11,308 bases of DNA, taken from NCBI GenBank assembly GCA_045635565.1, contig JAZTVX010000011.1, forward strand, positions 1 through 11,308. Reading direction: 5' to 3'. Below the pieces are notes generated by a model. The model had not been told where the DNA came from. It did not search any database and was given only the letters and a program-made list of their open reading frames with translations. The DNA comes from RGIG4140 sp045635565. Lineage in GTDB: Bacteria; Pseudomonadota; Alphaproteobacteria; CAAHEQ01; UBA3637. Of this stretch, positions 1 through 7,918 are shown piece after piece (the stretch's first letter is position 1; each line of letters opens with the position of its first letter). A program made the position numbers and the translations under genes.

Positions 1-151
1 CATCAGCGGCAATAAAGTATCATGTAATGCCGGTAAAACACAAATTTACAATTCAGCGAAAGCCAAAGAAATTTGTCGTTCTTGTACCACTTATGAACGG
101 GAAGTCACGACAGATTTAGATGGTAACTTCTACTGCGAAAAGGTGTTGTAA
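1..151 (+). CDS. C-terminal end of a Cys-rich repeat protein (5' partial)
   Basis: An open frame enters from the left edge (first full codon at position 2) and ends at TAA 149-151, giving 49 visible residues with 5 cysteines. The cysteine pattern is SC-x16-ICRSC-x16-YCEKVL-stop. It aligns with the last ~45 residues of the Cys-rich protein on the opposite strand at 9064-11308: both have SG..-SC.A..T.I.NS..A..-C..C, with exactly 16 residues between the first and second cysteine, and both end 3-4 residues after the last cysteine. It is therefore the C-terminal cap of a paralogue; the rest of the gene lies outside the window. The family function is unknown to me. The cysteine density suggests a disulfide-stabilised or metal-binding exported protein, but no signal peptide is visible. 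A terminator hairpin follows 25 bp after the stop. Confidence 0.8.
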   Translation, partial: ISGNKVSCNAGKTQIYNSAKAKEICRSCTTYEREVTTDLDGNFYCEKVL

Positions 152-176
152 TTTAAACAACAAAGTAGGCAATAAA

Positions 177-214
177 ATCCCCCGATAAGTGAAAAACAAA
201 TCTTATCGGGGGAT
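177..214 (+). terminator. Rho-independent terminator of the left Cys-rich gene
   Basis: A perfect 13-bp inverted repeat (177-189 with 202-214, core CCCCCGATAAG) encloses a 12-nt loop and is followed by TAATTTT. It lies 25 bp after the stop at 151. The stem is GC-rich at its base, unlike the AT-rich surroundings. The T-tract is short but adequate. Confidence 0.8.
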
Positions 215-274
215 AATTTTGAGAGAATATATTTTTATCTTGTTATCAATACAAAAACATCAATTCGGGTAACA

Positions 275-300
275 AAAAAACCACTTTCAAGTGGTTTTTT
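275..300. terminator. Bidirectional Rho-independent terminator
   Basis: The inverted repeat AAAAAACCACT (275-285) / AGTGGTTTTTT (290-300) has a TTCA loop. It has a T-run on the plus strand and, because the left arm is A-rich, an equally good T-run on the minus strand. It sits 21 bp beyond the rpmE stop codon, so it should terminate rpmE and act as a back-up for the plus-strand Cys-rich gene. Confidence 0.85.
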
Positions 301-321
301 ATTTGATTTTGTTCAGTGCAA

Positions 322-540
322 TTAGGCTTTAAAACCGGCAAATTTTTTGTTAAATTTAGCCAATTGACCACCTGTATCGATTAAACGATAAACACCTGTC
401 CATGCCGGATGAGATAACGGATCAATGTCCAAACGAACAACGGCACCTTCTTTACCAAGAGTTGAACGTGTTTTAAATTCTGTTCCGTCAGTCATCACAA
501 TTGTAATTTCATGGTAATCGGGATGAATGTCTTTTTTCAT
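322..540 (-). CDS. rpmE: 50S ribosomal protein L31
   Basis: The 72-residue product begins MKKDIHPDYHEI, the signature N-terminus of bacterial L31, a protein at the central protuberance of the 50S subunit that helps bridge the two subunits. The central part has RSTLGKEG, the LDIDPLSHPAWTG block and a basic C-terminus. It lacks the CxxC zinc ligands of the E. coli type. This is the zinc-free form, and the HPAWTG block is characteristic of Alphaproteobacteria. The frame is open upstream to 582, but the start is placed at 540: a GGAG Shine-Dalgarno sequence (547-550) stands 6 nt before that ATG and the family begins at MKKDIHP. The gene has its own promoter (572-600) and a terminator at 275-300, so it can be a single-gene unit. 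Confidence 0.97.
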   Translation of the reverse strand: MKKDIHPDYHEITIVMTDGTEFKTRSTLGKEGAVVRLDIDPLSHPAWTGVYRLIDTGGQLAKFNKKFAGFKA

Positions 541-571
541 TTTTAACTCCATAGAATCTGTTGAGGTTTCT

Positions 572-600
572 CTTATACACAATCTTTATCAAAAAATCAA
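572..600 (-). promoter_or_regulatory. Predicted sigma-70 promoter of rpmE
   Basis: On the minus strand a TTGATT -35 element (595-600) and a TATAAG -10 element (572-577) are separated by exactly 17 bp. Transcription would start near 565, leaving a leader of about 25 nt that contains the GGAG ribosome binding site. This leader is too short for a riboswitch or protein-binding structure. The call rests on sequence match alone. Confidence 0.6.
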
Positions 601-618
601 GTATTTTTTTTGATTTTT
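592..618 (-). other. AT-only hairpin between the PAS gene and rpmE
   Basis: A 9-bp inverted repeat, AAAAATCAA (592-600) / TTGATTTTT (610-618), has a 9-nt loop. It lies 26 bp downstream of the PAS-gene stop and overlaps the -35 element of rpmE. It could be a weak terminator for the upstream transcript. With a single G-C pair it is thermodynamically weak and may be chance in such AT-rich DNA. Confidence 0.3.
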
Positions 619-643
619 CCAAAAAAACAAAAGATAAGCCGTT

Positions 644-1762
644 CTAATGCATATCGCCGGTAATATTCATCTTTCTTTCGTCTAAAATCAAAATCCCCCC
701 GTTTGCATGGGGAATCATTAAACGACGCACAATTTGGCCCCCCGGTAAATAGAGAAATTCTTCCGTTGTTTTTGTCAATTGTGCAAAGGTACTCAACTGA
801 ACCTTTTTATATTGTGCAAAGTCTTTTACTTGGGGCAATAAGCCTTTTTCTTGAATTTTATCCAAAAAAGAGGCATATAACGGTTCTTTTTTCAACCATT
901 GTGAATCGATGCCCCATAGTTCACTGAATGCGTTGTTAAAAAATATTAAACGTGTATTAGAATCAAATAAAACAACCCCAAACGGAATTTCTTTTAAAAC
1001 AGCCTTGTGTGCCCTATCTGCATCAGCAAGCAATGTTGACAAGCCTTCTTCTGTTGTTTTATCCTGCCCGTATTTTAACGTATAAGAAGTATTTTTACCC
1101 AATGCTAATGGCATATCAATCCAATGAATATCGGCAAAATCATCTTTCGATTCCGTGTAGGCTTTATTCGCAAAACAAACCGTTGCATTTTTATCTTCAA
1201 CATATAACGGAAATGGTAACGTGTTGAGCGTTTTTGTTAAAATTTCCCGTTGTTGTAATAAATGCGTATAGGCTTGTCGTTCTTCTATCAACAGAGCCGT
1301 TTTGCGGGTCATGTCTTTAAACCATAGCACATACGAATTTTGTTTTGAATCCGACATGTATAAAATCCGACCGATAACCACAAAAAACAAACGTTTGTTA
1401 TCTGTGGAAACAGTCAATTCAAATGGCATGCCTTTTTCAATCAGATGTTGAAACGATTCTGTCAATAATCGGGCATCTTTAGCTTCTAATCGTTGTAAAA
1501 CAGTATTAAATGAAGCGTTGGATTCAACGATGTTGAGTAACAAGCACAACCGACGAGAACAATGAGCGTAATCTTTGCCATGAATACGGGTCATACAAAA
1601 ATAACCGTCCGGAGCCGATTCTAAAATGTCTTCCATTTGGTTTGCTGTTTCTAAATTTTTACGGGCAACCGACCGTAAGCGTGATACAAAAATAGCCGCA
1701 AAAATGACACACAGCAAAATAAATGAAAAAAACCATACAAAGACGATTGTTACAGAAACCAT
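644..1762 (-). CDS. Membrane-anchored multi-PAS protein lacking a kinase domain
   Basis: The 372-residue product has one N-terminal transmembrane segment (about 4-26), a linker, and what look like three PAS-type modules: about 42-155 (ESAPDGYF ... WFKDMTRK), about 171-240 (LNTLPFPLYVEDKNATVCFANKAY, a weaker match), and about 250-362 (EIPFGVVLFDSNTRLIFFNNAF ... LPGGQIVRRLMIPHANGGILIL). The last module strongly resembles the PAS domains of alphaproteobacterial DivL-like histidine kinases (known family pattern: LPDGR..R....PHP.GG.L). In those proteins a further PAS plus HisKA and HATPase domains follow; here the protein stops (TAG) just after this module, and only 103 bp remain before rpmE. No H-box or ATP-binding motif is present. 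It may be a sensor that acts on a partner protein, or a truncated kinase. The ATG at 1762 has an AGAGGA ribosome binding site. The gene follows comM by 40 bp, suggesting cotranscription. Confidence 0.8.
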   Translation of the reverse strand: MVSVTIVFVWFFSFILLCVIFAAIFVSRLRSVARKNLETANQMEDILESAPDGYFCMTRIHGKDYAHCSRRLCLLLNIVESNASFNTVLQRLEAKDARLLTESFQHLIEKGMPFELTVSTDNKRLFFVVIGRILYMSDSKQNSYVLWFKDMTRKTALLIEERQAYTHLLQQREILTKTLNTLPFPLYVEDKNATVCFANKAYTESKDDFADIHWIDMPLALGKNTSYTLKYGQDKTTEEGLSTLLADADRAHKAVLKEIPFGVVLFDSNTRLIFFNNAFSELWGIDSQWLKKEPLYASFLDKIQEKGLLPQVKDFAQYKKVQLSTFAQLTKTTEEFLYLPGGQIVRRLMIPHANGGILILDERKMNITGDMH

Positions 1763-1802
1763 GGATTCCTCTTGTTAATGTCTTTATAACGATACAGAAT
1801 TT

Positions 1803-3314
1803 TTAACTTCTTTGCAAGGGATTTCGAAAAGAAAGTGCCTCTGACACATGGATTTTCCGAATTTCATCTGTTTCGTTCATGTCTGCAATGGTACGGGCAA
1901 TCCGAATGATTCGATGATAGCCCCGAGCCGATAATTTTAACTGTTCTGCTGCTTTTTGTAATAATGACAGTGACTCATTATCCATACGAGCAATTTTTTC
2001 CAGAAAAGAACCATCGGCTTGTGCGTTGTTTAAATAAGGTGTTCCTTCAAACCGATTCACGGCAAACAGGCGAGCTTTTTGAACACGTTCCCGAACAGTT
2101 GCTGAATCTTCCCCTGTTGGCACATTTGCTAATTCCCATGGATGTACGGCTGGTACTTCGATTTGTAAATCAATTCTGTCTAACAACGGACCGGATAGTT
2201 TGGCTTGATAATCTAATCCACATTTCGGAGAGCGACTACATTCATGTCCCGGTGTTCCTAAATACCCACATCGGCACGGATTCATAGCTGCAATCAATTG
2301 AAAGCGCGCCGGATAAGTAATATGTGCATTGGCTCGGGAAACGCTGATGTGACCTGTTTCCATCGGTTGACGGAGAGATTCCAATGTTGCTCGATTGAAC
2401 TCCGGCAATTCGTCTAAAAATAAAATTCCCCGATGAGCCAAAGAAATTTCCCCCGGTTTTGCCATAGAACCACCCCCAACCAATGAGGGCATTGTAGCCG
2501 AATGATGGGGAGCCCGATACGGACGAGATGTAATCAATTTGCCTTCTTTGAGTTTACCGGCAATTGAATGAATTTGACTGACTTCCAGTATTTCTGTCTT
2601 GCTCATTGGTGGTAAAATAGATGGTAAACGACTGGCTAACATGGATTTGCCTGACCCCGGAGGTCCAATCATTAACAAATTATGCCCACCGACGGCAGCA
2701 ATTTCCAACGCTCGTTTGGCAACTTCCTGACCTTTTATTTCTTTTAAATCAACAAAAGGTGTTTCATCAAAAGACGTATCGTCCGCTTTAATTATCGGTA
2801 TGGGAGTGGCATTTTTAAAATAATTGATGAGATGTAATAAATTAGGTGGGGTTAATAATGGTTGCACCTCGGACCAAGAGGCTTCCCGACTTTGTTGTGC
2901 CGAACAAATTAAACCCATTTGTTCTTTATGTGCTGTTATACCTGCCGGTAAAATACCTGAAACAGGACGGATTGATGCGTCTAATCCCAATTCACCCATC
3001 ATAATGAAAGAAGAAATGCGTTTCGGTTCAATCACTTCCATAGCTGCCAACAATGCCATGGCAATCGGCAAATCGTAATGTGTCCCTTCCTTGACCACAT
3101 CAGCCGGAGCCAAATTGACTGTAATATGTTGTGACGGTAATGTTAATCCCAATGAATATAAAGCAGCCCGAACGCGTTCCCTGCTTTCGGCAATGGCTTT
3201 ATCGGCTAATCCGACAATGGAAAATGCCGGCAACCCATTTGTCAGTTGAACTTCTGTACTGATTTTTAAAACATCAACACCCGAAAATGCAACGGTATGT
3301 GTGGTTGCAAGCAT
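1803..3314 (-). CDS. comM: ComM/YifB family AAA+ ATPase (Mg-chelatase-like)
   Basis: The 503-residue product is full length for ComM, a cytoplasmic hexameric helicase that drives branch migration during integration of transforming DNA in naturally competent bacteria; it is also conserved in species not known to be competent. The N-terminal Lon-S5-like domain (about 1-170) opens with the usual HTVAFSGVDV and includes INVNLAP-like VNLAPADVVKEG. The AAA+ core has Walker A GPPGSGKS (217-224), Walker B ILFLDE (297-302), sensor-1 AAMNPC (342-347), a cysteine cluster (C347, C349, C359, C365) that is usual in the family and may bind zinc, and the arginine-finger segment GPLLDRID (375-382). The C-terminal domain ends with the family's LSARGYHRIIRIARTIADM. 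All catalytic residues appear intact. AAGGA stands about 8 nt before the ATG. The gene lies 21 bp after the lipoprotein gene and 40 bp before the PAS gene. No other competence genes are visible. Confidence 0.95.
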   Translation of the reverse strand: MLATTHTVAFSGVDVLKISTEVQLTNGLPAFSIVGLADKAIAESRERVRAALYSLGLTLPSQHITVNLAPADVVKEGTHYDLPIAMALLAAMEVIEPKRISSFIMMGELGLDASIRPVSGILPAGITAHKEQMGLICSAQQSREASWSEVQPLLTPPNLLHLINYFKNATPIPIIKADDTSFDETPFVDLKEIKGQEVAKRALEIAAVGGHNLLMIGPPGSGKSMLASRLPSILPPMSKTEILEVSQIHSIAGKLKEGKLITSRPYRAPHHSATMPSLVGGGSMAKPGEISLAHRGILFLDELPEFNRATLESLRQPMETGHISVSRANAHITYPARFQLIAAMNPCRCGYLGTPGHECSRSPKCGLDYQAKLSGPLLDRIDLQIEVPAVHPWELANVPTGEDSATVRERVQKARLFAVNRFEGTPYLNNAQADGSFLEKIARMDNESLSLLQKAAEQLKLSARGYHRIIRIARTIADMNETDEIRKIHVSEALSFRNPLQRS

Positions 3315-3335
3315 GAAACGTCCTTAGACAAAAAA

Positions 3336-4223
3336 CTACCAACGGGGAATACTGTTCATATCCCATTCAACATTTTGATAAACCGGTGTCGGTTGTTGTG
3401 GAATGATAACCGGTGCAGCTGGAACAACAGATGTTGATGTTGTTGTCGTTGTACTTTGAACCTGTGTGTAACCTTGTTGTTGATAAGAAGCAATACACAT
3501 CACATCAACAGCAGAACATTGTACGGTTTCATTCCGATTGGGATTTTTAAAATAGACGACTGTTTCCGTCGTTTGTGATGGAACAGGCGGTGTGAAATTA
3601 GAAGCAGCCCAAGCAGGATAAACCTGTTCTTCGGCAACCTTGCGTTCTTTGGCCTTTTCGGCAACTGATTTAAATTTCGGTGTTGTTGAATGTGTCTGAT
3701 ATGTTGCCGGTGTTGTTGAAACAACCTGTTGAGGCATGGCATTAACAACCACTTGAGGTTGAATTGGTGTGTCTGGAGCAACAATACTATGTGCCGGAAT
3801 CGTAATTTGAGGGATACCGTTTACCGATTGGCTAATCGTTGGAACGGTTGAAGATTGCATCATCTGTTGTGTCGGTTGAACCTGTTGTACGGCAATGGCC
3901 TGTTGAACGGGCTGTGCCTGATAAGACGGTTGAACCTGTTGTGTTGATGCAACGGGTTGTGTGCCATATGATGGAATGACAACGGGTTGTACCACTTGTT
4001 GTGGTGTTGAAACCGTTACGGCGGTTGGAACAGGATTGATATTCATCGGTTGGTTAACAACTTGCGGAACATTCGGATTAGCCGGAACTTCCCCGTATGA
4101 TGGGTAAGCCGGAGCCCGTAAATCATTCGATGAATAAATTTGCGGTGTCGGATTTGAATTAACACAAGCAGTTAATGCTAACACAGCAACAGATGCAACA
4201 GATAAATATCCCCAGTTTTTCAT
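3336..4223 (-). CDS. Q/P-rich low-complexity lipoprotein of unknown function
   Basis: The 295-residue product starts with a lipoprotein signal: MKNWG, a hydrophobic stretch (about 6-17) and a lipobox LTAC with acylated cysteine C20. Residues 21-180 are low in complexity and rich in Gln, Pro, Val and Thr, with recurring QQVQP and QPVV words. A short charged, probably helical patch (about 183-200, KFKSVAEKAKERK) follows, then YPAWAASNFTPP, a cysteine pair (C236, C243) in a more ordered-looking segment (221-255), a Thr-rich stretch and a C-terminal VEWDMNSIPRW. I do not recognise the family. The acidic/aromatic tail and the cysteine pair look more constrained than the rest. A GAGGA ribosome binding site lies about 7 nt before the ATG. 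A TATAGT sequence at 4259-4264 could be the -10 of its promoter, but I see no matching -35. It is probably cotranscribed with comM, 21 bp downstream. Confidence 0.75.
   Translation of the reverse strand: MKNWGYLSVASVAVLALTACVNSNPTPQIYSSNDLRAPAYPSYGEVPANPNVPQVVNQPMNINPVPTAVTVSTPQQVVQPVVIPSYGTQPVASTQQVQPSYQAQPVQQAIAVQQVQPTQQMMQSSTVPTISQSVNGIPQITIPAHSIVAPDTPIQPQVVVNAMPQQVVSTTPATYQTHSTTPKFKSVAEKAKERKVAEEQVYPAWAASNFTPPVPSQTTETVVYFKNPNRNETVQCSAVDVMCIASYQQQGYTQVQSTTTTTSTSVVPAAPVIIPQQPTPVYQNVEWDMNSIPRW
3873..3942 (-). repeat. 54-bp period direct repeat in the lipoprotein gene
   Basis: The 16-bp word CGGTTGAACCTGTTGT occurs exactly at 3873-3888 and 3927-3942. The 54-bp spacing equals 18 codons, so both copies read the same residues (QQVQP) in frame. 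Related shorter words such as GTTGAACGGG surround them. This indicates internal duplication within the Q/P-rich region. Confidence 0.6.
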
Positions 4224-4418
4224 TTTTTTTCCTCACAATAATATGATTGAATGATGTCACTATAACAAACTTCCTCAAAAAAAGAAACACTTTTTTTCAA
4301 AATTTAAGAATAATTTATCTTATTTTTACATTTATGAGGAAATGAATGACTGTCAAAAAGGGAGAACCAACAAAAAAACAGGTTTTATGACAACTTTGTG
4401 ACGAGATGGTGTTTTCAC

Positions 4419-4447
4419 TTGTATCTTTTTGTCAAATATGGTATAGC
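4419..4447 (+). promoter_or_regulatory. Weak promoter candidate for aas-gpsA
   Basis: TTGTAT (4419-4424) and TATAGC (4442-4447) are spaced by 17 bp and lie 32 bp upstream of the chosen aas start. Both hexamers are imperfect. An overlapping alternative is TTGTCA (4429-4434) with TATGTC (4452-4457). Some promoter must exist in this spacer, but which one is used cannot be decided from sequence. Confidence 0.3.
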
Positions 4448-4468
4448 ATGATATGTCATTATTTCGTC

Positions 4469-4474
4469 AAGGAG
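4469..4474 (+). promoter_or_regulatory. Ribosome binding site that fixes the aas start
   Basis: AAGGAG lies 5 nt before the ATG at 4480. The in-frame ATG at 4453 has no such site, and this one would lie inside its reading frame, so 4480 is preferred. Confidence 0.85.
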
Positions 4475-4479
4475 TAAAC

Positions 4480-7400
4480 ATGTTTGCACAACTATTTAAA
4501 AATAAAAATTTTTTACCTTTGTTGATATCTCGTTTTTTATCGGCCGTTAATGAAGGTTTTATCCGAACGGTTTTTTTGTTTTTTGTGACTTATAAATTAA
4601 CACAGCCTAATCCGACGTTTTTGATTTTGGCTGTTATTTTGTATGCGTTGTCATTTTGCTGTGCAACAATCTATATCGGACAAATTGCCGATAAACTTTC
4701 GAAATCACGGTGTTTGCGTGTCGTTCGTTTATGTGAAATCGGTATTATGATTATGGCTTTGGTCAGTATTTCGCTCGATTCACGTGTTTTATTATTGAGT
4801 ATTTTAATTGCCATGGGATTTACCAATGCGTGCTTGCGTGTTTTAGATACGGCTTTAATTACGGAACTGGTTGCTCCGGTTAAATTAAATGCCGGTAATA
4901 CGTTGATGAAAGCCGGTGTTATTTTTGCCAGTGGTTTATCCTGTTTATTATTAACAAGCGTGTTGAAATTTGATGTTGCTTATTTTGTCGTGTGTGCTTT
5001 GGGATTGGTCTTGTCAGTCATCAGTTTTGCTGTTACGCTAAAAATCCCGATGAACAAACCGGCTGATGCTGAAACCGTTATTTATAAAAATCCGTATCGG
5101 GCTTTTGGTTTTGTATCTGAAAAATTAAAACACAAATTTGATGTATGGGCTTATTTGGTCGGTATTGCTTGGTTTTGGATGTTGGCAAGTGTGATTTTCG
5201 TCTTTTCGGGCGAATATGGTCGCACGGTTTTGCACGCTCGTTGGTCTGCCGTGATGTTTTTATCATCCGGTGTTTTTACAATCGGTTATATTATCGGTGC
5301 TATGATATATGCTCGTTTGTCCCGTCGTAATAATATGGGGGCTTATACGTGTGTTGTAGGGATTTTAACATCCGTTTTTCTCTTTAATTTCATTTTTGCA
5401 AGCAGTTCTCTTATTGGGATTCCTATGGAAAAAGGAATCACGATTTTCAAAATGCTGACAACCAATATCCATTATTGGTTTATTATGATTGATGTGTTTA
5501 TTCTCGGGGGGTTGGCTGCTTTCTTCGTCATTCCGTTTTATACACTGATACAATTGAAGACACCTGCTTTTATGATGGGGCGTATGATGGCATTTTCCAA
5601 TATGGTTAATGCGTTAGCCGTTATTGTATCATTGTTGTTTATTTTGAGTATGAAGTTGTTATCATTCGGTGTATTGGAAATTCTATCACTGTATGCATTG
5701 GTTAACTTATTCGTTGCTGTCTATATGGTACGATTGCTCCCTGTTCAATCACGTCGGCAAGTATTTCGTAAAATTTTTAAAACACTGTTTCATGTGGAAG
5801 TTAATGGTTTGGAAAATCTGCAAAAAGCCGGTAAACGGGCTTTAATTATTACCAATCACACCTCTTACATGGATGTATTGTTGATTTCGGCGTTTGTGGA
5901 CAGACAAATTACTTTTACGGTTAGTGATCGCCTCATTGAAAAAACATTGGTCAAATTTATGACAAATCTGACAGACGTTCATCCGTTGGATCCACGCAGT
6001 CCGTTTGCCGTGAAGTATATGGCTGAACAACTCAATCAAGATAAATTGTGTATGATTTTGACGGAAGGTATTATCGAAGGTGGTAATACTCGTATGAAAA
6101 TATACGAAGGACCGGCTATGATGGCTGTTAAAGGGAACGCTCCTATCGTTCCTATTCGGATTGACGGAGCATCTCATACATTCTTTTCACGATTGATTGG
6201 GAAAAAAGCTCATTTCAAATTATTCCCGAAAATCACAATTACCGTCAAAGAACCGGTTGATTTTTCATTTAAGGAAGATTTGACGACCCGTGAAATTCGT
6301 GAACAGTCCAGTTCTCGGTTGTATGATATTTTATCGGATATGACGTTTGAAAGTTATGATAAAAACCGGACATTGTTTGAAGCTGTTTCCGATTCAATGA
6401 AAATGGCCGGTTATTTAAAACCGATTATGGAAGATACGGCTCGTCAACCGGTTAAATTCTGTGGTTTATTTTTAAAATCATTCGTCTTGGGTAGTTTAAT
6501 TAACAAAGCGACACCTGATGAAAAATACATTGGTTTGATGATACCGACATCTAATGCCTGTGCTTTATCTGTATTCGGTTTGCATGCTTACGGTAAAGTG
6601 CCTGCTATGATTAACTTTACATCCGGTTCTAAACAAGTTATCTCGACGTGTGAAACAATCGGATTAAAAACGATTGTTACAGCGAAAAAAGTTGTCAGCA
6701 TGGCAAAACTGGATAATTTAATTACGGCTTTGACACAAGCAGGTATTCGGATTGTGTATTTGGAAGATTTGCGTTCAACATTAACGTTTAAAGATAAATT
6801 GTTTGGTGTGTTTGGGGCAATTTGTCCGAAGCGGGCTTATCGTAAAACAAGCGGAGGAGATGTTAAACCAACGGATACGGCAGTTGTTTTGTTTACATCC
6901 GGTTCGGAAGGAATGCCAAAAGCCGTCTTTTTAAGTCATCAAAACCTGTTATCCAATTGTTATCAGGTGCCGTCACGGTTAGATGTTTTAACAAATGATG
7001 TCTTTTTGAACTGCTTACCAATGTTCCATTCTTTTGGATTGGGAGCCGGAACGGTTTTACCGTTGCTTCTGGGTGTTAAAACGGTTCTTTATCCGACACC
7101 GTTGCATTATCGGATTATTCCGGAAATTTGTGCTTCAACAAAAGCAACAATTTTCTTTGGTACGGACACGTTTTTAGCCGGTTATGCAAAATGTGCCAAT
7201 CCTTATGATTTTAACAGTTTGCGAATTGTAGCATCAGGGGCTGAAAAAGTTAAAGATGAAACACGCAAGGTCTGGTCTGAAAAATTCGGGGTTCGTATTT
7301 TGGAAGGATACGGTGCAACAGAATGTTCACCCTTTATTTCTGTTAACACCTTTTTGCATTCCAAGAAAAATTCAGTCGGTCGGATTTTACCGGGGATTTC

Positions 7401-7905
7401 ATATCAATTAAAACCGGTCGAAGGTATTACGGAAGGACAAGAATTATGGGTTAAAGGACCGAATATCATGCAAGGATATATGCGTCATACCAACCCATTG
7501 CATTTAGATCCACCCGAAAACGGTTGGTACGATACGGGGGATATTGTAACCGTTGATGAAAATCGCTATATAACAATTAAAGGTCGTTGCAAACGCTTTG
7601 CCAAAATCGGTGGGGAAATGGTGTCATTGATGGCTGTTGAAAATGTGATTGAAAAACGCTGGCCGGGATTTGTTTATGGTGCCGTTAATATTCCTGATGC
7701 CAAGAAAGGTGAAAAAATCGTTCTGATAACGACATGTAAAGATGTGACGAAAGATGAACTTGTCAAAGTCTTTAAGGCTGCCGGTGTTACGGAATTGGGT
7801 TTGCCTTCGCACATTATAATCACGGATCAACCACCATTGCTCGGAACAGGTAAATTTGATTACGTTTCGGCAAAAGAGTTGGCTGTAAAAGAAACTGAAA
7901 AGTAA
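4480..7905 (+). CDS. aas: Fused lysophospholipid flippase / PlsC acyltransferase / acyl-ACP synthetase (LplT-Aas type)
   Basis: The 1141-residue protein joins three functions that E. coli encodes as LplT and Aas. Residues 1-425 form a multi-spanning MFS transporter of LplT type, expected to flip lysophospholipids inward. Residues about 436-631 are a PlsC-type acyltransferase with the catalytic NHTSYMD (H460, D465; HX4D) and the block TEGIIEGG...MKIYEGP (529-545) that aligns with Aas FPEGR...MKIYDGA; the glutamate is kept but the arginine is isoleucine. Residues about 632-1135 are an AMP-dependent acyl ligase with FTSGSEGMPKAV, LEGYGATECSP, GWYDTGDI, KRFAKIGGEMVSL and the C-terminal PLLGTGKFDYV containing the adenylation lysine. 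The expected role is to re-acylate lysophosphatidylethanolamine at the inner membrane. The gene precedes gpsA by 13 bp in a probable phospholipid operon. The start is set at 4480 by an AAGGAG site; an in-frame ATG at 4453 would add 9 residues. Confidence 0.93.
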   Translation: MFAQLFKNKNFLPLLISRFLSAVNEGFIRTVFLFFVTYKLTQPNPTFLILAVILYALSFCCATIYIGQIADKLSKSRCLRVVRLCEIGIMIMALVSISLDSRVLLLSILIAMGFTNACLRVLDTALITELVAPVKLNAGNTLMKAGVIFASGLSCLLLTSVLKFDVAYFVVCALGLVLSVISFAVTLKIPMNKPADAETVIYKNPYRAFGFVSEKLKHKFDVWAYLVGIAWFWMLASVIFVFSGEYGRTVLHARWSAVMFLSSGVFTIGYIIGAMIYARLSRRNNMGAYTCVVGILTSVFLFNFIFASSSLIGIPMEKGITIFKMLTTNIHYWFIMIDVFILGGLAAFFVIPFYTLIQLKTPAFMMGRMMAFSNMVNALAVIVSLLFILSMKLLSFGVLEILSLYALVNLFVAVYMVRLLPVQSRRQVFRKIFKTLFHVEVNGLENLQKAGKRALIITNHTSYMDVLLISAFVDRQITFTVSDRLIEKTLVKFMTNLTDVHPLDPRSPFAVKYMAEQLNQDKLCMILTEGIIEGGNTRMKIYEGPAMMAVKGNAPIVPIRIDGASHTFFSRLIGKKAHFKLFPKITITVKEPVDFSFKEDLTTREIREQSSSRLYDILSDMTFESYDKNRTLFEAVSDSMKMAGYLKPIMEDTARQPVKFCGLFLKSFVLGSLINKATPDEKYIGLMIPTSNACALSVFGLHAYGKVPAMINFTSGSKQVISTCETIGLKTIVTAKKVVSMAKLDNLITALTQAGIRIVYLEDLRSTLTFKDKLFGVFGAICPKRAYRKTSGGDVKPTDTAVVLFTSGSEGMPKAVFLSHQNLLSNCYQVPSRLDVLTNDVFLNCLPMFHSFGLGAGTVLPLLLGVKTVLYPTPLHYRIIPEICASTKATIFFGTDTFLAGYAKCANPYDFNSLRIVASGAEKVKDETRKVWSEKFGVRILEGYGATECSPFISVNTFLHSKKNSVGRILPGISYQLKPVEGITEGQELWVKGPNIMQGYMRHTNPLHLDPPENGWYDTGDIVTVDENRYITIKGRCKRFAKIGGEMVSLMAVENVIEKRWPGFVYGAVNIPDAKKGEKIVLITTCKDVTKDELVKVFKAAGVTELGLPSHIIITDQPPLLGTGKFDYVSAKELAVKETEK

Positions 7906-7910
7906 AGGAG
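7904..7910 (+). promoter_or_regulatory. gpsA ribosome binding site overlapping the aas stop
   Basis: AAAGGAG begins within the aas stop codon (TAA 7903-7905) and lies 8 nt before the ATG at 7919. This favours 7919 over the in-frame TTG at 7916 and the ATG at 7925, and suggests coupled translation with aas. Confidence 0.8.
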
Positions 7911-7918
7911 TTTTTTTG

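Larger units (their letters stand above)
4224..4479. other. Divergent AT-rich spacer between the lipoprotein gene and aas
   Basis: These 256 bp separate two divergently read units and must hold both of their promoters. I see a TATAGT candidate -10 for the minus direction (4259-4264), a short A7G/CT7 hairpin (4277-4297), and a weak plus-strand promoter candidate near 4419-4447. No RNA gene or conserved operator is recognisable. Confidence 0.5.

Noticed and set aside
541..582. N-terminal extension of rpmE to 582
   Set aside because: L31 proteins begin MKKDIHP, and the extension would cover the rpmE ribosome binding site and the -10 element.
4277..4297. A7G/CT7 hairpin in the divergent spacer as a terminator
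   Set aside because: No gene ends into it from either side, and a single G-C pair on homopolymer arms is expected by chance in such DNA.
4453..4479. Upstream ATG start for aas
   Set aside because: No ribosome binding site precedes it, while AAGGAG sits 5 nt before the ATG at 4480 and the protein family starts near that methionine.
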